Positions 26,155-35,637 are shown, counted from the stretch's first letter. The stretch is DNA of 64,000 nucleotides from Sphingomonas sp. QA11 (GCF_028473665.1 NZ_CP098774.1:2728001-2792000); one strand, 5' to 3'. The notes: generated by a model not told the origin, from the letters alone. Numbers and translations are program-made.

Positions 26155-27234
26155 CTATTTGCCCTTCACCAGGAACCGGAAATAGCTTTCCCATTTACCG
26201 ACAAGCACGTCGAAGGAGAAATTGTCGCGATAATGCCGTTGCAGCCGCGACCCGTCGATCTCGCCCGCCGCCATCGCGCCGGCAATGTCCGCCACCTTGG
26301 CGACGAACCCCGAAATATCCTTGCTCACCCGGCAGTCCTGATTGTCGAAATCGGGCACGCCGCCCATCCCGTTCGCAACGAACGGCGTCCCGCATGCCAT
26401 CGCTTCCAGCAGCACCAGGGGACCACCCTCCTGCCCGACCGTCGGCAACAGCAGCAAGTCGTATTGCTGCAGCAGGTCAACATAGGCCTGGCCGTCCGGG
26501 TAGCGTCCATGAAAGCGGATCGAATCGGACAGGCCAAGCTCCGCGACGCGCGGCTCGAGCACCCCGCGCTCCTCGCCGGTGCCATAGACGTCGATCGACT
26601 GGAGATAGGGCGCAAGCGCCGCCCATCGATCGACCAGGAAGCCGACGCCTTTATGCGGCACGATCCGGCCGAAATAGACTGCGCGAATCTTGCCCATGGC
26701 CGGCGCGACCACGCCGCGGTCCGCTATCGCCGCCCGCTGCTCGAGCGGTTCGGGCAACGCCTGGATGATCGTGCGTTTTCCGCGCCAGTGGAATTCGCTG
26801 CACACTTTGTCCTCGACCGCGGTCGCCAGGCTGACGATCGCGTCGAACCCGGCGTGGACCAAACGGCGCGGGTCGATCTTGCCCATCGCATCGCCGCTCA
26901 TCACCTCGAAGAAGATGCGCCGCTTGATCCGGCGATTGGCCAGGACACCGCCCATCGCCTTCCAGCCGGTGCCGGCCACCACCGCGACGTCGAACCGGTC
27001 CTTGCCCAGCGCCTTGAAGCCACGCAGCGCATCCTTTGCGTCGCCATAGTGATCGACCGCATAGCCACGGTCGGGCCAGGGGCTTTCGGGCAGGTCGCGC
27101 GGTGGCACGGGCGACAGCACCCGGACCCTGTGGCCGCGCTGGGTCAGGCCATGGGCAAGCCAGTGCGTGTGGGTGGTCACCCCGCCCTCGCCATGCGCAT
27201 AGCCCACCAGCAATACAGAAAGGGAATCAGACAT
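26155..27234 (-). CDS. glycosyltransferase family 4
   Basis: 359 residues. The ATG at 27234 was chosen because it gives MSDSLSVLLVGYAHGEGGVTTHT and overlaps the flippase stop by 8 bp. An upstream in-frame start would add 20 residues inside the flippase gene. C-terminal GT4 landmarks: IRAVYFGRIVPHKGVGFLVDRW, SIDVYGTGEERGVLE, IRFHGRYPDGQAYVDLLQQYDLLLLPTVGQEGGPLVLLEAMACGTPFV. The HGEGGVTTHTHWLAHGL loop is the N-terminal Gly-rich element. Translationally coupled to wzx. Confidence 0.86.
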   Translation of the reverse strand: MSDSLSVLLVGYAHGEGGVTTHTHWLAHGLTQRGHRVRVLSPVPPRDLPESPWPDRGYAVDHYGDAKDALRGFKALGKDRFDVAVVAGTGWKAMGGVLANRRIKRRIFFEVMSGDAMGKIDPRRLVHAGFDAIVSLATAVEDKVCSEFHWRGKRTIIQALPEPLEQRAAIADRGVVAPAMGKIRAVYFGRIVPHKGVGFLVDRWAALAPYLQSIDVYGTGEERGVLEPRVAELGLSDSIRFHGRYPDGQAYVDLLQQYDLLLLPTVGQEGGPLVLLEAMACGTPFVANGMGGVPDFDNQDCRVSKDISGFVAKVADIAGAMAAGEIDGSRLQRHYRDNFSFDVLVGKWESYFRFLVKGK

Positions 27235-28708
27235 CAGTGCCGCCTCCAGCGGCGGGTATCGGTCGTTCGATACCGATACGGCGGGCGAAATCATGGACCA
27301 TCCGGTCGAACTCGGGCGGTCGTCGTTTCAGGGTGAGCGCGATCGACGCACCAGTGATGATCACCCCGACCGCCAGCGGCGGCTGAGCCGGCAGCGCCAG
27401 AACACACGCCGCAAGCGCGACGATCAGCAGAACGAAATCCACCCCGACCGTTTCCGCCAGCATGCGCCAGGCGCGGGTTGCGGTACCCCGCCCACCGACG
27501 AACATCATGTTGCGGCCGAGATAGCCGGCGGCACCGCCGGCCACGCCCCAGATGCCGGCGAGATAATAGATCAGCGCGCAATAGGGCAGCAGGATGATCG
27601 CGACGACCATCGCGCTCGTCCGGGGCCGTCCCTGGGCGAGCAGGCGATAGAACAGGATCGCGGAAATCCCCTCCAGCCAGAAGGCCGGGAGCAGTATCTG
27701 CATCGGCAGGGTCGCCACCTTCGCGAACGACGCCCCCATCCATAGGCGCAGGAACGGCTCGGCCAGGAAGATGCCGGCGACGAAGCACGGCGTCATCATC
27801 GCAACCATCCGGATGATCTTGCGTGCCAGGATCGTCTCTTCCTCTGGCGGCCGGGCGGCGAGCTGGGGCAGCGCCGCGCCGCCGATGCTGGTCGGGAAGA
27901 TCATTACCCGGGCGATCACGCTCGACGGCACTGAATAATAGCCGACCGCTGCCGGGCCGGCGACGGCCCCCATGATGAAGCGATCCGCCGAGGAGATCGT
28001 CAGTTCGATCACCCCGTTCAGCGACGACCAGGCGCCATAGCCGACCAGCGACCGCGCGGCGCTCGCCGAGACCTTCGGACGTCGTCCCTCAAGCACCACG
28101 AACTGCCCGAACAGAATGGCCGAACCGACCACGATGATCCGGCTGGTCAGCATCGCCAGGATCAAGATGTCCAGCGCAGGGGCGATGAACACCGCGGCAA
28201 GGACCGGCAGCAGGATGGACAGCGCGAGTGCCAGTGCCGTCAGTACGGCATTGGTCACGAAATATTCACGCCCACGCAGCAGCCCGCCGGCGGTCGACAA
28301 CAGGATGGTGCAGGCGCCGATACCGAGCAGGGCTGGCGCCGAATGGATCAGTTCAGCCTGCACCGCCTCCGACAGATGGAACAGGCTGCCGAGTCCGCCG
28401 CCGACCAGGCCGAACAGGATCGAGCCCATCACCAGGCCGACCGGCAGGCTGATCGACATCGCCGTCCAGAAATATTCGGCCTGGCGCTGCACGTCCCCGC
28501 GCACCTCGCTCGCCACCTTGAACGTCAGGGCCGAGCCCATGCCGAAATCGAACGCGGCGAAGAAGGACAGGAACGCCCAGATGATCGCCAGGATACCATA
28601 ACGCTCGCTACCGATGACATGGAAGTAGAGCGGCGTCAGCGCCGCGAACAGCACCAGGCCGACCAGGCTACCGGTCAGATTGACGAAACTGTTGCGGCGA
28701 ATTGCCAT
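27227..28708 (-). CDS. wzx: Wzx-type oligosaccharide flippase
   Basis: 493-residue MATE/MOP-superfamily membrane protein with about twelve to fourteen TM segments. The N-terminus is MAIRRNSFVNLTGSLVGLVLFAAL, followed by PLYFHVIGSERYGILAIIWAF, the N-terminal pattern of polysaccharide flippases. GYGAWSSLNGVIELTISSADRFIMGAVAG lies mid-protein. It moves the undecaprenyl-PP-linked repeat unit to the periplasm for Wzy. It lies between the UDP-glucuronate decarboxylase (18 bp upstream) and a coupled GT. Confidence 0.9.
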   Translation of the reverse strand: MAIRRNSFVNLTGSLVGLVLFAALTPLYFHVIGSERYGILAIIWAFLSFFAAFDFGMGSALTFKVASEVRGDVQRQAEYFWTAMSISLPVGLVMGSILFGLVGGGLGSLFHLSEAVQAELIHSAPALLGIGACTILLSTAGGLLRGREYFVTNAVLTALALALSILLPVLAAVFIAPALDILILAMLTSRIIVVGSAILFGQFVVLEGRRPKVSASAARSLVGYGAWSSLNGVIELTISSADRFIMGAVAGPAAVGYYSVPSSVIARVMIFPTSIGGAALPQLAARPPEEETILARKIIRMVAMMTPCFVAGIFLAEPFLRLWMGASFAKVATLPMQILLPAFWLEGISAILFYRLLAQGRPRTSAMVVAIILLPYCALIYYLAGIWGVAGGAAGYLGRNMMFVGGRGTATRAWRMLAETVGVDFVLLIVALAACVLALPAQPPLAVGVIITGASIALTLKRRPPEFDRMVHDFARRIGIERPIPAAGGGTDV

Positions 28709-28726
28709 GCTGGCGGCGGCTGTGCC

Positions 28727-29686
28727 TCAGCCCTTCTGCAGCTGCGAGAAATAGTCGATCGTCTTGACCAGCCCTTGACGCAGCGGAATCGAGGGCTCCC
28801 AGCCCAGGGTTTCGCGTGCCCGCGTGATGTCAGGCTTGCGCTGCATCGGGTCGTCCTGCGGCAGCGGACGGAACACCAGCTCAGACTTCGAACTGGTCAT
28901 CTCGACCACCAGTTCCGCCAGTTCGCGGATGGTAAACTCGACCGGGTTGCCCAGGTTGATAGGACCGGACACGTCCGATGGCGTGTCCATGAACGCCATA
29001 AATCCCGCCACCAGATCATCGACATAGCAGAAGGAGCGCGTCTGCTGGCCGTCGCCGTATAGGGTGATCGGCTCACCGTTCAGTGCCTGCATGACGAAAT
29101 TGGAAACCACACGCCCGTCCGCCGGGTGCATGCGCGGCCCATAGGTATTGAAGATGCGGGCGACCTTGATCTCCAGCCCGTGCTGCCGGTGGTAGTCGAA
29201 GAACAGGGTCTCGGCGCAACGCTTGCCCTCGTCGTAGCAGGAACGGATGCCGATCGGGTTCACATTGCCCCAATAGGCCTCGGTCTGCGGATGGACGCTG
29301 GGGTCGCCATAAACCTCGCTCGTTGATGCCTGGAAGATCTTGCAGCGCAGCCGTTTGGCCAGACCCAGCATGTTGATCGCCCCGTGCACCGACGTCTTGG
29401 TCGTCTGGACCGGATCGTGCTGGTAATGAACCGGCGACGCCGGGCAGGCGAGATTGTAGATCTCGTCGACCTCGACATAGAGCGGGAAGCACACGTCATG
29501 GCGCATGAATTCGAAGCGCGGATGCCCGGCGAGATGATCGATGTTGCGCTTCGTGCCGGTGAACAAATTGTCCACGCACAGCACCTCGTCGCCCCGTTCG
29601 AGCAGTCGATCGATCAGGTGGGAGCCAACGAAACCCGCGCCCCCGGTGACCATGATACGCCTACGGCTGTTATACAGTCTTGCCAC
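28727..29686 (-). CDS. UDP-glucuronate decarboxylase (UDP-xylose synthase type)
   Basis: Extended SDR converting UDP-GlcA to UDP-xylose. From a GTG at 29686 it has 319 residues and puts the NAD motif [15 protein letters not shown] near residue 15, as usual. The reading frame is open to 29767, but that extension lacks family similarity. Diagnostic stretches: [51 protein letters not shown], the catalytic YDEGKR, and [21 protein letters not shown]. These are the hallmarks of the UXS clade. UDP-GlcA must come from a dehydrogenase outside the window. The start codon is uncertain. Confidence 0.88.
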   Translation of the reverse strand: MARLYNSRRRIMVTGGAGFVGSHLIDRLLERGDEVLCVDNLFTGTKRNIDHLAGHPRFEFMRHDVCFPLYVEVDEIYNLACPASPVHYQHDPVQTTKTSVHGAINMLGLAKRLRCKIFQASTSEVYGDPSVHPQTEAYWGNVNPIGIRSCYDEGKRCAETLFFDYHRQHGLEIKVARIFNTYGPRMHPADGRVVSNFVMQALNGEPITLYGDGQQTRSFCYVDDLVAGFMAFMDTPSDVSGPINLGNPVEFTIRELAELVVEMTSSKSELVFRPLPQDDPMQRKPDITRARETLGWEPSIPLRQGLVKTIDYFSQLQKG

Positions 29687-29818
29687 GTCAGTGATGCCCC
29701 CGCCTTGTAAAACAGGCCTATGTTCCGACGACACCGCGAAGCGTCGCTTACCCTTGTCCGGGCCCAATCATCCCGCTGCTACAGGCTGACACCGTGTCGC
29801 ACCAGACCGCAGGGGCAC

Positions 29819-29844
29819 AAAAAATGCTGCGTCCGCACAGCATT
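29819..29844 (-). terminator. rho-independent terminator after metallophosphatase
   Basis: On the minus strand the 7-bp stem AATGCTG/CAGCATT (plus-strand arms 29823-29829 and 29838-29844, 8-nt loop) is followed by a U-run (AAAA at 29819-29822 on the plus strand, extended by stem A residues). It lies 13 bp past the metallophosphatase stop. This separates the phosphoglycosyltransferase transcript from the UDP-GlcA decarboxylase-wzx transcript. Confidence 0.75.
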
Positions 29845-29856
29845 CACTAACCTGGA

Positions 29857-30633
29857 TCATGGATCGCACTCCTCGATCCTGATCATGCGCCGCCTCGCCC
29901 CCTCAATCCGCACCGCAGTCAGAATGCCCGTCTGGTAGGCACCGGTATCGATCCCGATTCGGTTTTCCTTCTCCTCGGGCTCAACCGAGATAGTGTGACC
30001 GTGGACCACCATGCATCCGTGATCGCTCTCGTCATTGAGGAACTCGTCGCGGATCCAGCGAAGATCGTGCGTATCCTGAGCGTCGAGGCGTTTGCCGGGA
30101 CGGAGCCCGGCATGGACGAACAGATAGTCGCCGAAGGTGAAGCTGTCGGCAAATCCTTCGATGAAGGCGAAATGAGACGGCGGAATGGCCGCGCGAATCA
30201 TGTCGGCAGCGTCGGCCGGCGCCAGAACCGCGAGCCTGCCGACCTCCACGCCATAGCTCTGCGCGAATTCATAACCGCCATAGGTCAGCCACTGGCTCAA
30301 CGATTCCGGCTCGTCACCAAGGACACGGAGCATCATTTCTTCATGATTGCCCATCAGGAACACCGGCCGGAGCCCGTCCGACGGCAACCGCATCAGGAAT
30401 TCGATGACACCACGCGAATCCGGGCCACGATCGATCAGGTCGCCCAGGAGAATCAGATAGTCGCGAGCGCGTGAGCTTTCCCGCCGGTCCCGTTCAATCG
30501 TTGCGACCATTCGCTCGAGCAGATCGAGCCGGCCATGAACGTCGCCGATGGCATAAGCGCGCGCGCCCGAAAGTCCCCGCCATTCCCTGGGGCCAGTGCG
30601 CCTGGCGCGCGATTGCCTGAAACGCGAGAACAT
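29857..30633 (-). CDS. metallophosphoesterase, PPP serine/threonine-phosphatase-like
   Basis: 258 residues from the ATG at 30633. The open frame reaches further upstream into the GT gene, but that part is Arg/Ser-rich shadow. The complete PPP metal-site set is visible: AYAIGDVHGRLDLLE, LLGDLIDRGPDSRG, LMGNHEEMM, FVHAGLRPG and MVVHGHT. This is the order of bacteriophage-lambda-type and PrpA/ApaH-related phosphatases. Its place between a GT and the terminator, in the same transcript as the initiating transferase, suggests an EPS-related job. Dephosphorylating the tyrosine autokinase is one speculative option. Confidence 0.88.
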   Translation of the reverse strand: MFSRFRQSRARRTGPREWRGLSGARAYAIGDVHGRLDLLERMVATIERDRRESSRARDYLILLGDLIDRGPDSRGVIEFLMRLPSDGLRPVFLMGNHEEMMLRVLGDEPESLSQWLTYGGYEFAQSYGVEVGRLAVLAPADAADMIRAAIPPSHFAFIEGFADSFTFGDYLFVHAGLRPGKRLDAQDTHDLRWIRDEFLNDESDHGCMVVHGHTISVEPEEKENRIGIDTGAYQTGILTAVRIEGARRRMIRIEECDP

Positions 30634-30664
30634 CGTTCGAACCTTTTGCACCCTATAGCCGCAG

Positions 30665-31954
30665 CTAGTCCCGCTCGGCGAGAGTCTCAAGCGCAAGCGC
30701 CCATTGATCCAGTGCAGTGCGGCGCTGATACCGCCGCTGCAGCATGGCGCGCGCACGATCGCCCATCGCGCGGCATGCCGCCCTGTCGTCCGCGAGGGCG
30801 ACGATCGCCGCAGCGAGTCCGGCCGCATTGCCGGGCGCAACCGACACCCCTGCCCTCGTCTCCGCGATCATCGCCGGCACTTCACCCGCGGGATCGCATA
30901 CCGCGACGATCGGCCGCGCTGCGGCGGCGATTCCGAACACCTTGCTGGGAACGATCAGCCCCTCGAATTCGGGCCTGAGCGACAGCCAATGGGCATCCCC
31001 CACCGCCAGGCTTTCGGACAGGCGAGCCCGCGGCTGATAGGGCTGAAAAACGAAATGCTCATGCCCGGCAGCCATCGCGTTGCGGCGCAATTCGGCCTGC
31101 GCGTGCCCACCACCGACGAACAGGAACCAGATATCGGATCGACGCGCGAGCAGCACTGCCGCGGCCAACAAGGTATCCGCCTCATGCGCCCGGCCGAGAT
31201 TGCCGGAATAGGCCAGGACGAAAGCATCCGCCGGCAGCCCCCAATCCTTGCGCAGCGCCGGGCTGTTCGTCACGGACGGGGATATCGCCTCATCATCGCT
31301 CCAGTTGGCGATGGTGACGATCCGGTCAGGGGACACGCCGTGGCGGGCGATCCGATCGGCCATCCGCTGCCCGATCGCAACCGTGAGCGCGGACCGTCGC
31401 AGGGCAACGTCGCGCAAGGCGCTCAACGCTCCACCGACCGGCCCGCGCAAGGCGCTCATCCCCATCTCGATGGCGATCTCAGGATAGAGGTCCTGTACCC
31501 AGTTGACGAGCTTCGCACCTCGCAACCGACACGCCACCAAGGCAACTAGGGCAATCAGGGGTGGATCTGTCTTGGCGACCACGATCGTGCCGGGACGCAG
31601 GCACCGCGCCAGCGCCCAGCCCGCACTGAAATAGAATGTCAGATAGGCGAGCAACCGCCCGACCAGCCCCAGAGTCGCGCCGTTCACCGTCGCAACGCGG
31701 GTAACGGTGACGTCGTTGATCCGCTGTCGCGGCGGCAGGCTGGTGCCTGCGGTACCGTAGATCAACCGGCTGGTGACGATCTCCACCTCCCAACCCCGCC
31801 CGGCGAGATATTCGGCGAGGTCGGTCAGTATCTGCGCGGTCGCCGAATGATCGGGTGCATAGAAGCGGTTCACGAAAACGATTCGGCGACCGCCCCCGGC
31901 ACGCGCCGAATCGTCCTTCGGAAAATCTGGAACCCCGGCAGAATCTGAAACCAT
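30665..31954 (-). CDS. WcaI/WbuB-like glycosyltransferase family 4
   Basis: 429 residues from the ATG at 31954, 7 bp after the phosphoglycosyltransferase stop. An ATG at 31981 would overlap that gene. The N-terminus RRIVFVNRFYAPDHSATAQILTDLAEYLAGRGWEVEIVTSR is diagnostic of the WcaI/WbuB group. C-terminal landmarks: FVLAYSGNLGRAHEADTLLAAA, WFLFVGGGHAQAELR, and LRPEFEGLIVPSKVFGIAAAARPIVAV. In known pathways these enzymes often add the second sugar after the initiating transferase. The adjacency here fits that. Confidence 0.88.
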   Translation of the reverse strand: MVSDSAGVPDFPKDDSARAGGGRRIVFVNRFYAPDHSATAQILTDLAEYLAGRGWEVEIVTSRLIYGTAGTSLPPRQRINDVTVTRVATVNGATLGLVGRLLAYLTFYFSAGWALARCLRPGTIVVAKTDPPLIALVALVACRLRGAKLVNWVQDLYPEIAIEMGMSALRGPVGGALSALRDVALRRSALTVAIGQRMADRIARHGVSPDRIVTIANWSDDEAISPSVTNSPALRKDWGLPADAFVLAYSGNLGRAHEADTLLAAAVLLARRSDIWFLFVGGGHAQAELRRNAMAAGHEHFVFQPYQPRARLSESLAVGDAHWLSLRPEFEGLIVPSKVFGIAAAARPIVAVCDPAGEVPAMIAETRAGVSVAPGNAAGLAAAIVALADDRAACRAMGDRARAMLQRRYQRRTALDQWALALETLAERD

Positions 31955-31961
31955 GGCTAGG

Positions 31962-33254
31962 CTATTTCGAGCCGAAACCATTGAGCATCACCACCACGGT
32001 TCGCATCGTAATCAATACGTCCAGCCACGCCGAGAAGTTCTTCACATAGAAGAAATCATATTGCAGCTTCATGTTGATCTCGGCGAGATCGGCAACGTGG
32101 CCCTGATTCACCTGTGCCCAACCGGTGATGCCGGGCCGGACGATGTGTCGGTACGAATAGAACGGGATTTCCGCCTCGTACCAGGTAGACAGGTCGATTG
32201 CTTCCGGGCGAGGACCGATCCAGCTCATGTCGCCCGCCAGGATATTCAGGATCTGCGGCAATTCATCGAGCCGGGTGCGCCGCAGGAAGCGACCAATGCG
32301 GGTTATACGATCGTCGTCGTCTCTCGTGATCGCGCTTTTCCGTCGTGCATCCTGGTCGCCCTCGTCTTCGCGGGGTCTCATGGTGCGGAACTTGATCATC
32401 GTGAACGGTCGACCGCGATATCCCATGCGGCGTTGACGGAAGAAGACGGAGCCGGGGGAATCGAAGCGGATTGCGACGGCGATCAGCGCCATCGCGATCG
32501 CCAGGGCTGGCAACACGACAAGACATGCGCCGAGATCGATCAGGCGCTTGAGCTTGCGATAGGCCAGATTCGGCAAAAGCGAGCCGAAGCTGTTCTCCGA
32601 AAGATGGTCGATCTGCACGCGTCCCGTAAGCAGTTCCCGAACCTGCTTCACATGGTAGACCGGAACGCCGTTGATCGCTGCCTGGGCAAGCATCCGTTCC
32701 CACGGGGAGTCCAGATTGTGATGGAGATCGGCCACGATCATGATGTCTCGGCCGACCGGGACGACGGGCCTCACGAGCGGCAACCATTCCGCTCCCTCGA
32801 TATCCTCCAGAAAACCCGTCCTGCCGCCCGGCACGACATGGAAACGCCGAACAGCCCGGCGCGCGCTGAGATAGGCAAGGGCGTAGGCAGCGGCGATGCT
32901 CAAAGTGAAGCTCGCGATGAGGACAGTACGATTATAGTCGAGACGCAGTACGACCGCGGCCAATATCGCAAGGCCAAAAGACATGGAGAAAGTGGGCAAC
33001 ACGTAGATGAATGTACGCGTCCCTGGGAAGCCGCCTATTCGTCGCGAGAGCAGCGTAGCGCTGACCACGCTGAAGATCGAGAGAACGAAGCTCGCCGGCG
33101 CCGACGGGTGGTGGTCATAATTCGAATGAAGCCCATATCGCGCAGCGAGCGGTAGAAGCACGCCCAGCAATATCTCAACGCACAATTGCACGCGTAACGA
33201 TGAAATCCATCGCATGTTGCCGACCAGGCTGGAAAGGTTGCGTTGCATCAGCAT
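31962..33254 (-). CDS. undecaprenyl-phosphate glycose phosphotransferase (WbaP/CpsE/GumD type)
   Basis: The initiating enzyme: transfers a sugar-1-phosphate to undecaprenyl phosphate. 430 residues. About five N-terminal TM segments and a nucleotide-binding-like middle (IMIVADLHHN). The C-terminal bacterial sugar-transferase domain has KLKRLIDLGACLVVLPALAIAM (re-entrant helix), FFRQRRMGYRGRPFTMIKFRTM, RIGRFLRRTRLDELPQILNIL, MSWIGPRPEA and RPGITGWAQVNQG. All the family's basic and acidic catalytic residues (DE in RLDELPQ) are present. First gene of its transcript. The sugar (Glc or Gal) is not readable. Confidence 0.95.
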   Translation of the reverse strand: MLMQRNLSSLVGNMRWISSLRVQLCVEILLGVLLPLAARYGLHSNYDHHPSAPASFVLSIFSVVSATLLSRRIGGFPGTRTFIYVLPTFSMSFGLAILAAVVLRLDYNRTVLIASFTLSIAAAYALAYLSARRAVRRFHVVPGGRTGFLEDIEGAEWLPLVRPVVPVGRDIMIVADLHHNLDSPWERMLAQAAINGVPVYHVKQVRELLTGRVQIDHLSENSFGSLLPNLAYRKLKRLIDLGACLVVLPALAIAMALIAVAIRFDSPGSVFFRQRRMGYRGRPFTMIKFRTMRPREDEGDQDARRKSAITRDDDDRITRIGRFLRRTRLDELPQILNILAGDMSWIGPRPEAIDLSTWYEAEIPFYSYRHIVRPGITGWAQVNQGHVADLAEINMKLQYDFFYVKNFSAWLDVLITMRTVVVMLNGFGSK

Positions 33255-33721
33255 GATTCAGGTTCGATCCCGTCGCCCCGAAACAGATGCCATCGTGAAG
33301 CTCCAGCCGTGAATGTCAACGAACGTAACGCACTGGTCATACGCTCCGCTATCGCGTCCGTCCTTGATCCAAAACTACGGTCAAATCCAGCCACCTCCCG
33401 CAAGTGCGAAGATATTGTCCACAAAAAAGGGCTCGGACAGGCGGAAGCGCCGAGGATCACTCCGCGCCGGCATATCGCCCGGACACCAGGCAGCGCCCAG
33501 GAGGTGTTGATCCTTCCGATTCGTCCCCGTAACGGTTTAAGCCTGGCAGGGTCTACCGGAGCAAAGATGCCATAGGACGCCGCGATTCGCCGTGAAACGG
33601 CATCCTTTGAAACGCGTGAGCGAGGACCCTCACCACCATGTCCTGGGCTACTTAACCTTTTGTTTGGGATAGAATCGTCATACGTAGCCGCGCGCTATTG
33701 CGAGAAACCTTTTGCGCGGTG
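33255..33721 (+). other. intergenic region upstream of the initiating transferase
   Basis: 467 bp with no convincing gene. A 110-codon plus-strand ORF here has no ribosome site or family character. On the minus strand TTGACA (33319-33314) could be the -35 for the transferase gene, but the matching -10 region is poor. Its right end is the insertion point of the IS3 element. The insertion therefore lies upstream of the putative promoter and probably leaves it intact. Confidence 0.4.
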
Positions 33722-33750
33722 TGAACCGCTCCGGGTTTGCCGGAGGCTCC
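33722..33750 (+). repeat. IS3 copy 1 left inverted repeat
   Basis: TGAACCGCTCCGGGTTTGCC and nine further bases. It matches the reverse complement of 35014-35042 with about four mismatches. A secondary inverted match (CTCCAACTC against GGTGGAG) sits just inside it, ahead of orfA. Confidence 0.88.
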
Positions 33751-33774
33751 AACTCCTGAGAAGGTGGAGCCTGT

Positions 33775-34101
33775 ATGAGCAAGACGACGAACAAGTTTGC
33801 ACCTGAGGTCCGCGAGCGAGCGGTACGGATGGTGCTGGATCACGAGCACGATCACCCGTCGCGATGGGCAGCGATCATATCCATTGCCGAGAAGATCGGT
33901 TGTTCAGGCCACACGCTGCTGGAGTGGGTGAAGAAGGCCGAGGTGAACAGCGGCAAGCGGGCGGGCGTCCCGACCGAGGTTGCCGACAAGGTGAAGGCGC
34001 TGGAGCGCGAGGTCCGTGAGCTGCGGCAGGCCAACGAGATTCTGCGCAAGGCGTCGGCATATTTTGCGCAGGCGGAGCTCGACCGCCCGTTCCGGCGATG
34101 A
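33775..34101 (+). CDS. IS3-family transposase OrfA (copy 1)
   Basis: 108 residues. Helix-turn-helix region [20 protein letters not shown] to [15 protein letters not shown], the DNA-binding domain of IS3 OrfA proteins with its conserved Trp. A leucine-zipper-like coiled coil follows ([22 protein letters not shown]). OrfB begins in the -1 frame within the stop region (ATGA). No obvious A-rich slippery heptamer precedes the overlap, so the fused transposase may be made poorly or by coupling. Frame intact, unlike copy 2. Confidence 0.93.
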   Translation: MSKTTNKFAPEVRERAVRMVLDHEHDHPSRWAAIISIAEKIGCSGHTLLEWVKKAEVNSGKRAGVPTEVADKVKALEREVRELRQANEILRKASAYFAQAELDRPFRR

Positions 34102-35003
34102 TCGCTTTCATTGACGATCACCGCGATGCCTATGGGGTCGAGCCGATCTGCCGCGTTCTGCCGATCGCCCCATCCACCTATCACGAGCGCGTCGCGCAGC
34201 GACAGGATCCGACACGCCTGTCGGCGCGGGCGCAGCGCGATGTCGCCTTGAAGCCGGAGATCGCGCGCGTATTTGCCGAGAACTTCGCGGTCTACGGCGT
34301 ACGCAAGGTCTGGCGGCATATGATGCGGGAGGGCTTTCCGATAGCGCGCTGCACCGTGCAACGGCTGATGCGCGAGATGGGCCTGGCAGGGGTGATCCGG
34401 GGCAAGCCGGTGCGCACGACCATCAGTGACAAAGCGGCGCCGTGCCCGCTCGATCACGTCAATCGCAGGTTCTACGCGCCAGCGCCGAACATGCTGTGGG
34501 TGTCGGACTTTACCTATGTCGCGACCTGGGCGGGGTTCGTCTACGTCGCCTTCGTCATCGATACCTACGCCAGGCGGATCGTCGGCTGGCGGGCCAGCAG
34601 GACGGCGCATGCCAGCTTCGTCCTCGATGCCCTGGAGCAGGCGCTTCACGATCGCCGGCCGGCCCATCGGGGCGGCCTCATCCATCACAGCGATCGGGGC
34701 TCGCAATACGTGTCCATCAAATACACCGAGCGCCTCGCCGAGGCCGGGATCGAACCCTCGGTCGGCAGCGTCGGTGACAGCTATGACAACGCTTTGGCCG
34801 AGACGATCAACGGCCTCTACAAGGCTGAGGTGATCCACAGGCGCGGGCCGTGGCGCAGCTTCGAAGCCGTCGAATACGCCACGCTCGAATGGGTCGACTG
34901 GTTCAACCATCGCCGGCTGCTGGAGCCTATCGGCAACATCCCGCCTGCCGAAGCCGAAGATCAATATTATGCTGCCGCAAGCAACCTCGATATGGCAGCG
35001 TGA
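34098..35003 (+). CDS. IS3-family transposase OrfB, DDE integrase (copy 1)
   Basis: 301 residues with an HTH_21-like start ([22 protein letters not shown]) and the rve integrase core. The catalytic triad is readable: Asp in [15 protein letters not shown], Asp in [15 protein letters not shown], and Glu in [17 protein letters not shown]. The C-terminus [23 protein letters not shown] is typical of IS3 OrfB. Length and motifs are complete. Confidence 0.94.
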   Translation: MIAFIDDHRDAYGVEPICRVLPIAPSTYHERVAQRQDPTRLSARAQRDVALKPEIARVFAENFAVYGVRKVWRHMMREGFPIARCTVQRLMREMGLAGVIRGKPVRTTISDKAAPCPLDHVNRRFYAPAPNMLWVSDFTYVATWAGFVYVAFVIDTYARRIVGWRASRTAHASFVLDALEQALHDRRPAHRGGLIHHSDRGSQYVSIKYTERLAEAGIEPSVGSVGDSYDNALAETINGLYKAEVIHRRGPWRSFEAVEYATLEWVDWFNHRRLLEPIGNIPPAEAEDQYYAAASNLDMAA

Positions 35004-35013
35004 CTCACAACCC

Positions 35014-35042
35014 AAGGCCTCCGGCAGACCCGGCGCGGTTCA
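35014..35042 (-). repeat. IS3 copy 1 right inverted repeat
   Basis: Its reverse complement begins TGAACCGCGCCGGGTCTGCC, matching the left end. The bases after it are GTG, the same triplet that precedes the left end. Confidence 0.88.
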
Positions 35043-35169
35043 GTGTGGTGTTACCGCATCAGTTCGAGATACTTGTGCAAATGCGAACGTTTTGGGTGGA
35101 CAAAATACGGGCTTAACGCTAATCCCAAGTCGTGAGCCTACTTCCAAGCGGTTCAGGAGGAGACTGATA

Positions 35170-35610
35170 ATGAGATTTTCGCGGGTAACCGCCGCCATCC
35201 TAATGGCGAGCCTTTCTTCACCGCTGTTTGCCGGTGCCGAGCAGTCAGTCGGCAAGCTGACGGCCGCCAGCGAAGGCACGTTCGTTTCGCGCGAGGGCAA
35301 GCTGATCCCGGCGTCCGCCGGCCAGTCGCTCTATGCCGGCGATCGCGTCGTCACGCGGGGCCAGGCCAAGGCTAAGGTTGCTTTCCCGGGTTGCAGCTAC
35401 ACGATGGCGCCGACCTCGGTGCTTTCGGTCAGCTCGTCGAGCTGCGCGACCGCTCCGAAGTCATTCGCACAGGACAGCGGCACCGATGATGCCGGCGCAG
35501 GCGGCGGCCATGGCGGCGGCGGCGTTGTTCTCGGCTTGGGCATTGTAGCCGCGGGCCTCGGCGCTTACTTCGCGTTCAAGAACGACAGCTCGAAGCCTGC
35601 CAGCCCGTAA
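35170..35610 (+). CDS. secreted FecR-like small protein with Gly-rich hydrophobic C-terminus
   Basis: 146 residues, with an ATG preceded by CAGGAGGAG. The open frame continues upstream into the IS element but has no support there. Signal peptide at 1-23 (cleavage likely after LFAGA). The core at about 27-95 reads GKLTAASEGTFVSREGKL, then GQSLYAGDRVVTRGQAKAKVAFPGCSYTMAPTSVLSV, similar to FecR/LysM-adjacent domains (GD.V.TG pattern). Cys pair at GCSY and SSCA. After a Gly/His stretch a TM helix (VVLGLGIVAAGLGAYFAF) ends the protein. Function unknown. Followed by a good terminator. Confidence 0.78.
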   Translation: MRFSRVTAAILMASLSSPLFAGAEQSVGKLTAASEGTFVSREGKLIPASAGQSLYAGDRVVTRGQAKAKVAFPGCSYTMAPTSVLSVSSSSCATAPKSFAQDSGTDDAGAGGGHGGGGVVLGLGIVAAGLGAYFAFKNDSSKPASP

Positions 35611-35637
35611 GCGCTGCCGCTAGCATCAGACGATTGG

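Larger units (their letters stand above)
33722..35042 (+). mobile_element. complete IS3-family insertion sequence (copy 1)
   Basis: 1321 bp bounded by 29-bp imperfect inverted repeats that begin TGAACCGC at both ends. The left repeat is 33722-33750 and the right is 35014-35042 (about four mismatches). The base triplet GTG flanks both ends (33719-33721 and 35043-35045), fitting the 3-bp target duplication common in this family. It carries orfA and orfB with a 4-bp overlap. A second copy begins at 63317. Both reading frames are intact here, so copy 1 may be active. Confidence 0.92.

Noticed and set aside
25669..27336. 555-codon plus-strand ORF opposite the epimerase and GT
   Set aside because: Antisense of two genes with intact catalytic motifs. 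Composition is typical of a shadow frame.
33243..33575. 110-codon ORF in the gap before the IS element
   Set aside because: No ribosome site, no domain, and it overlaps the start of the phosphoglycosyltransferase gene on the other strand.
33722..35042. IS3 copy as a promoter switch for the EPS transferase gene
   Set aside because: The element lies about 470 bp upstream of that gene's start and reads in the opposite direction. No outward promoter is evident, so an effect is possible but not supported.
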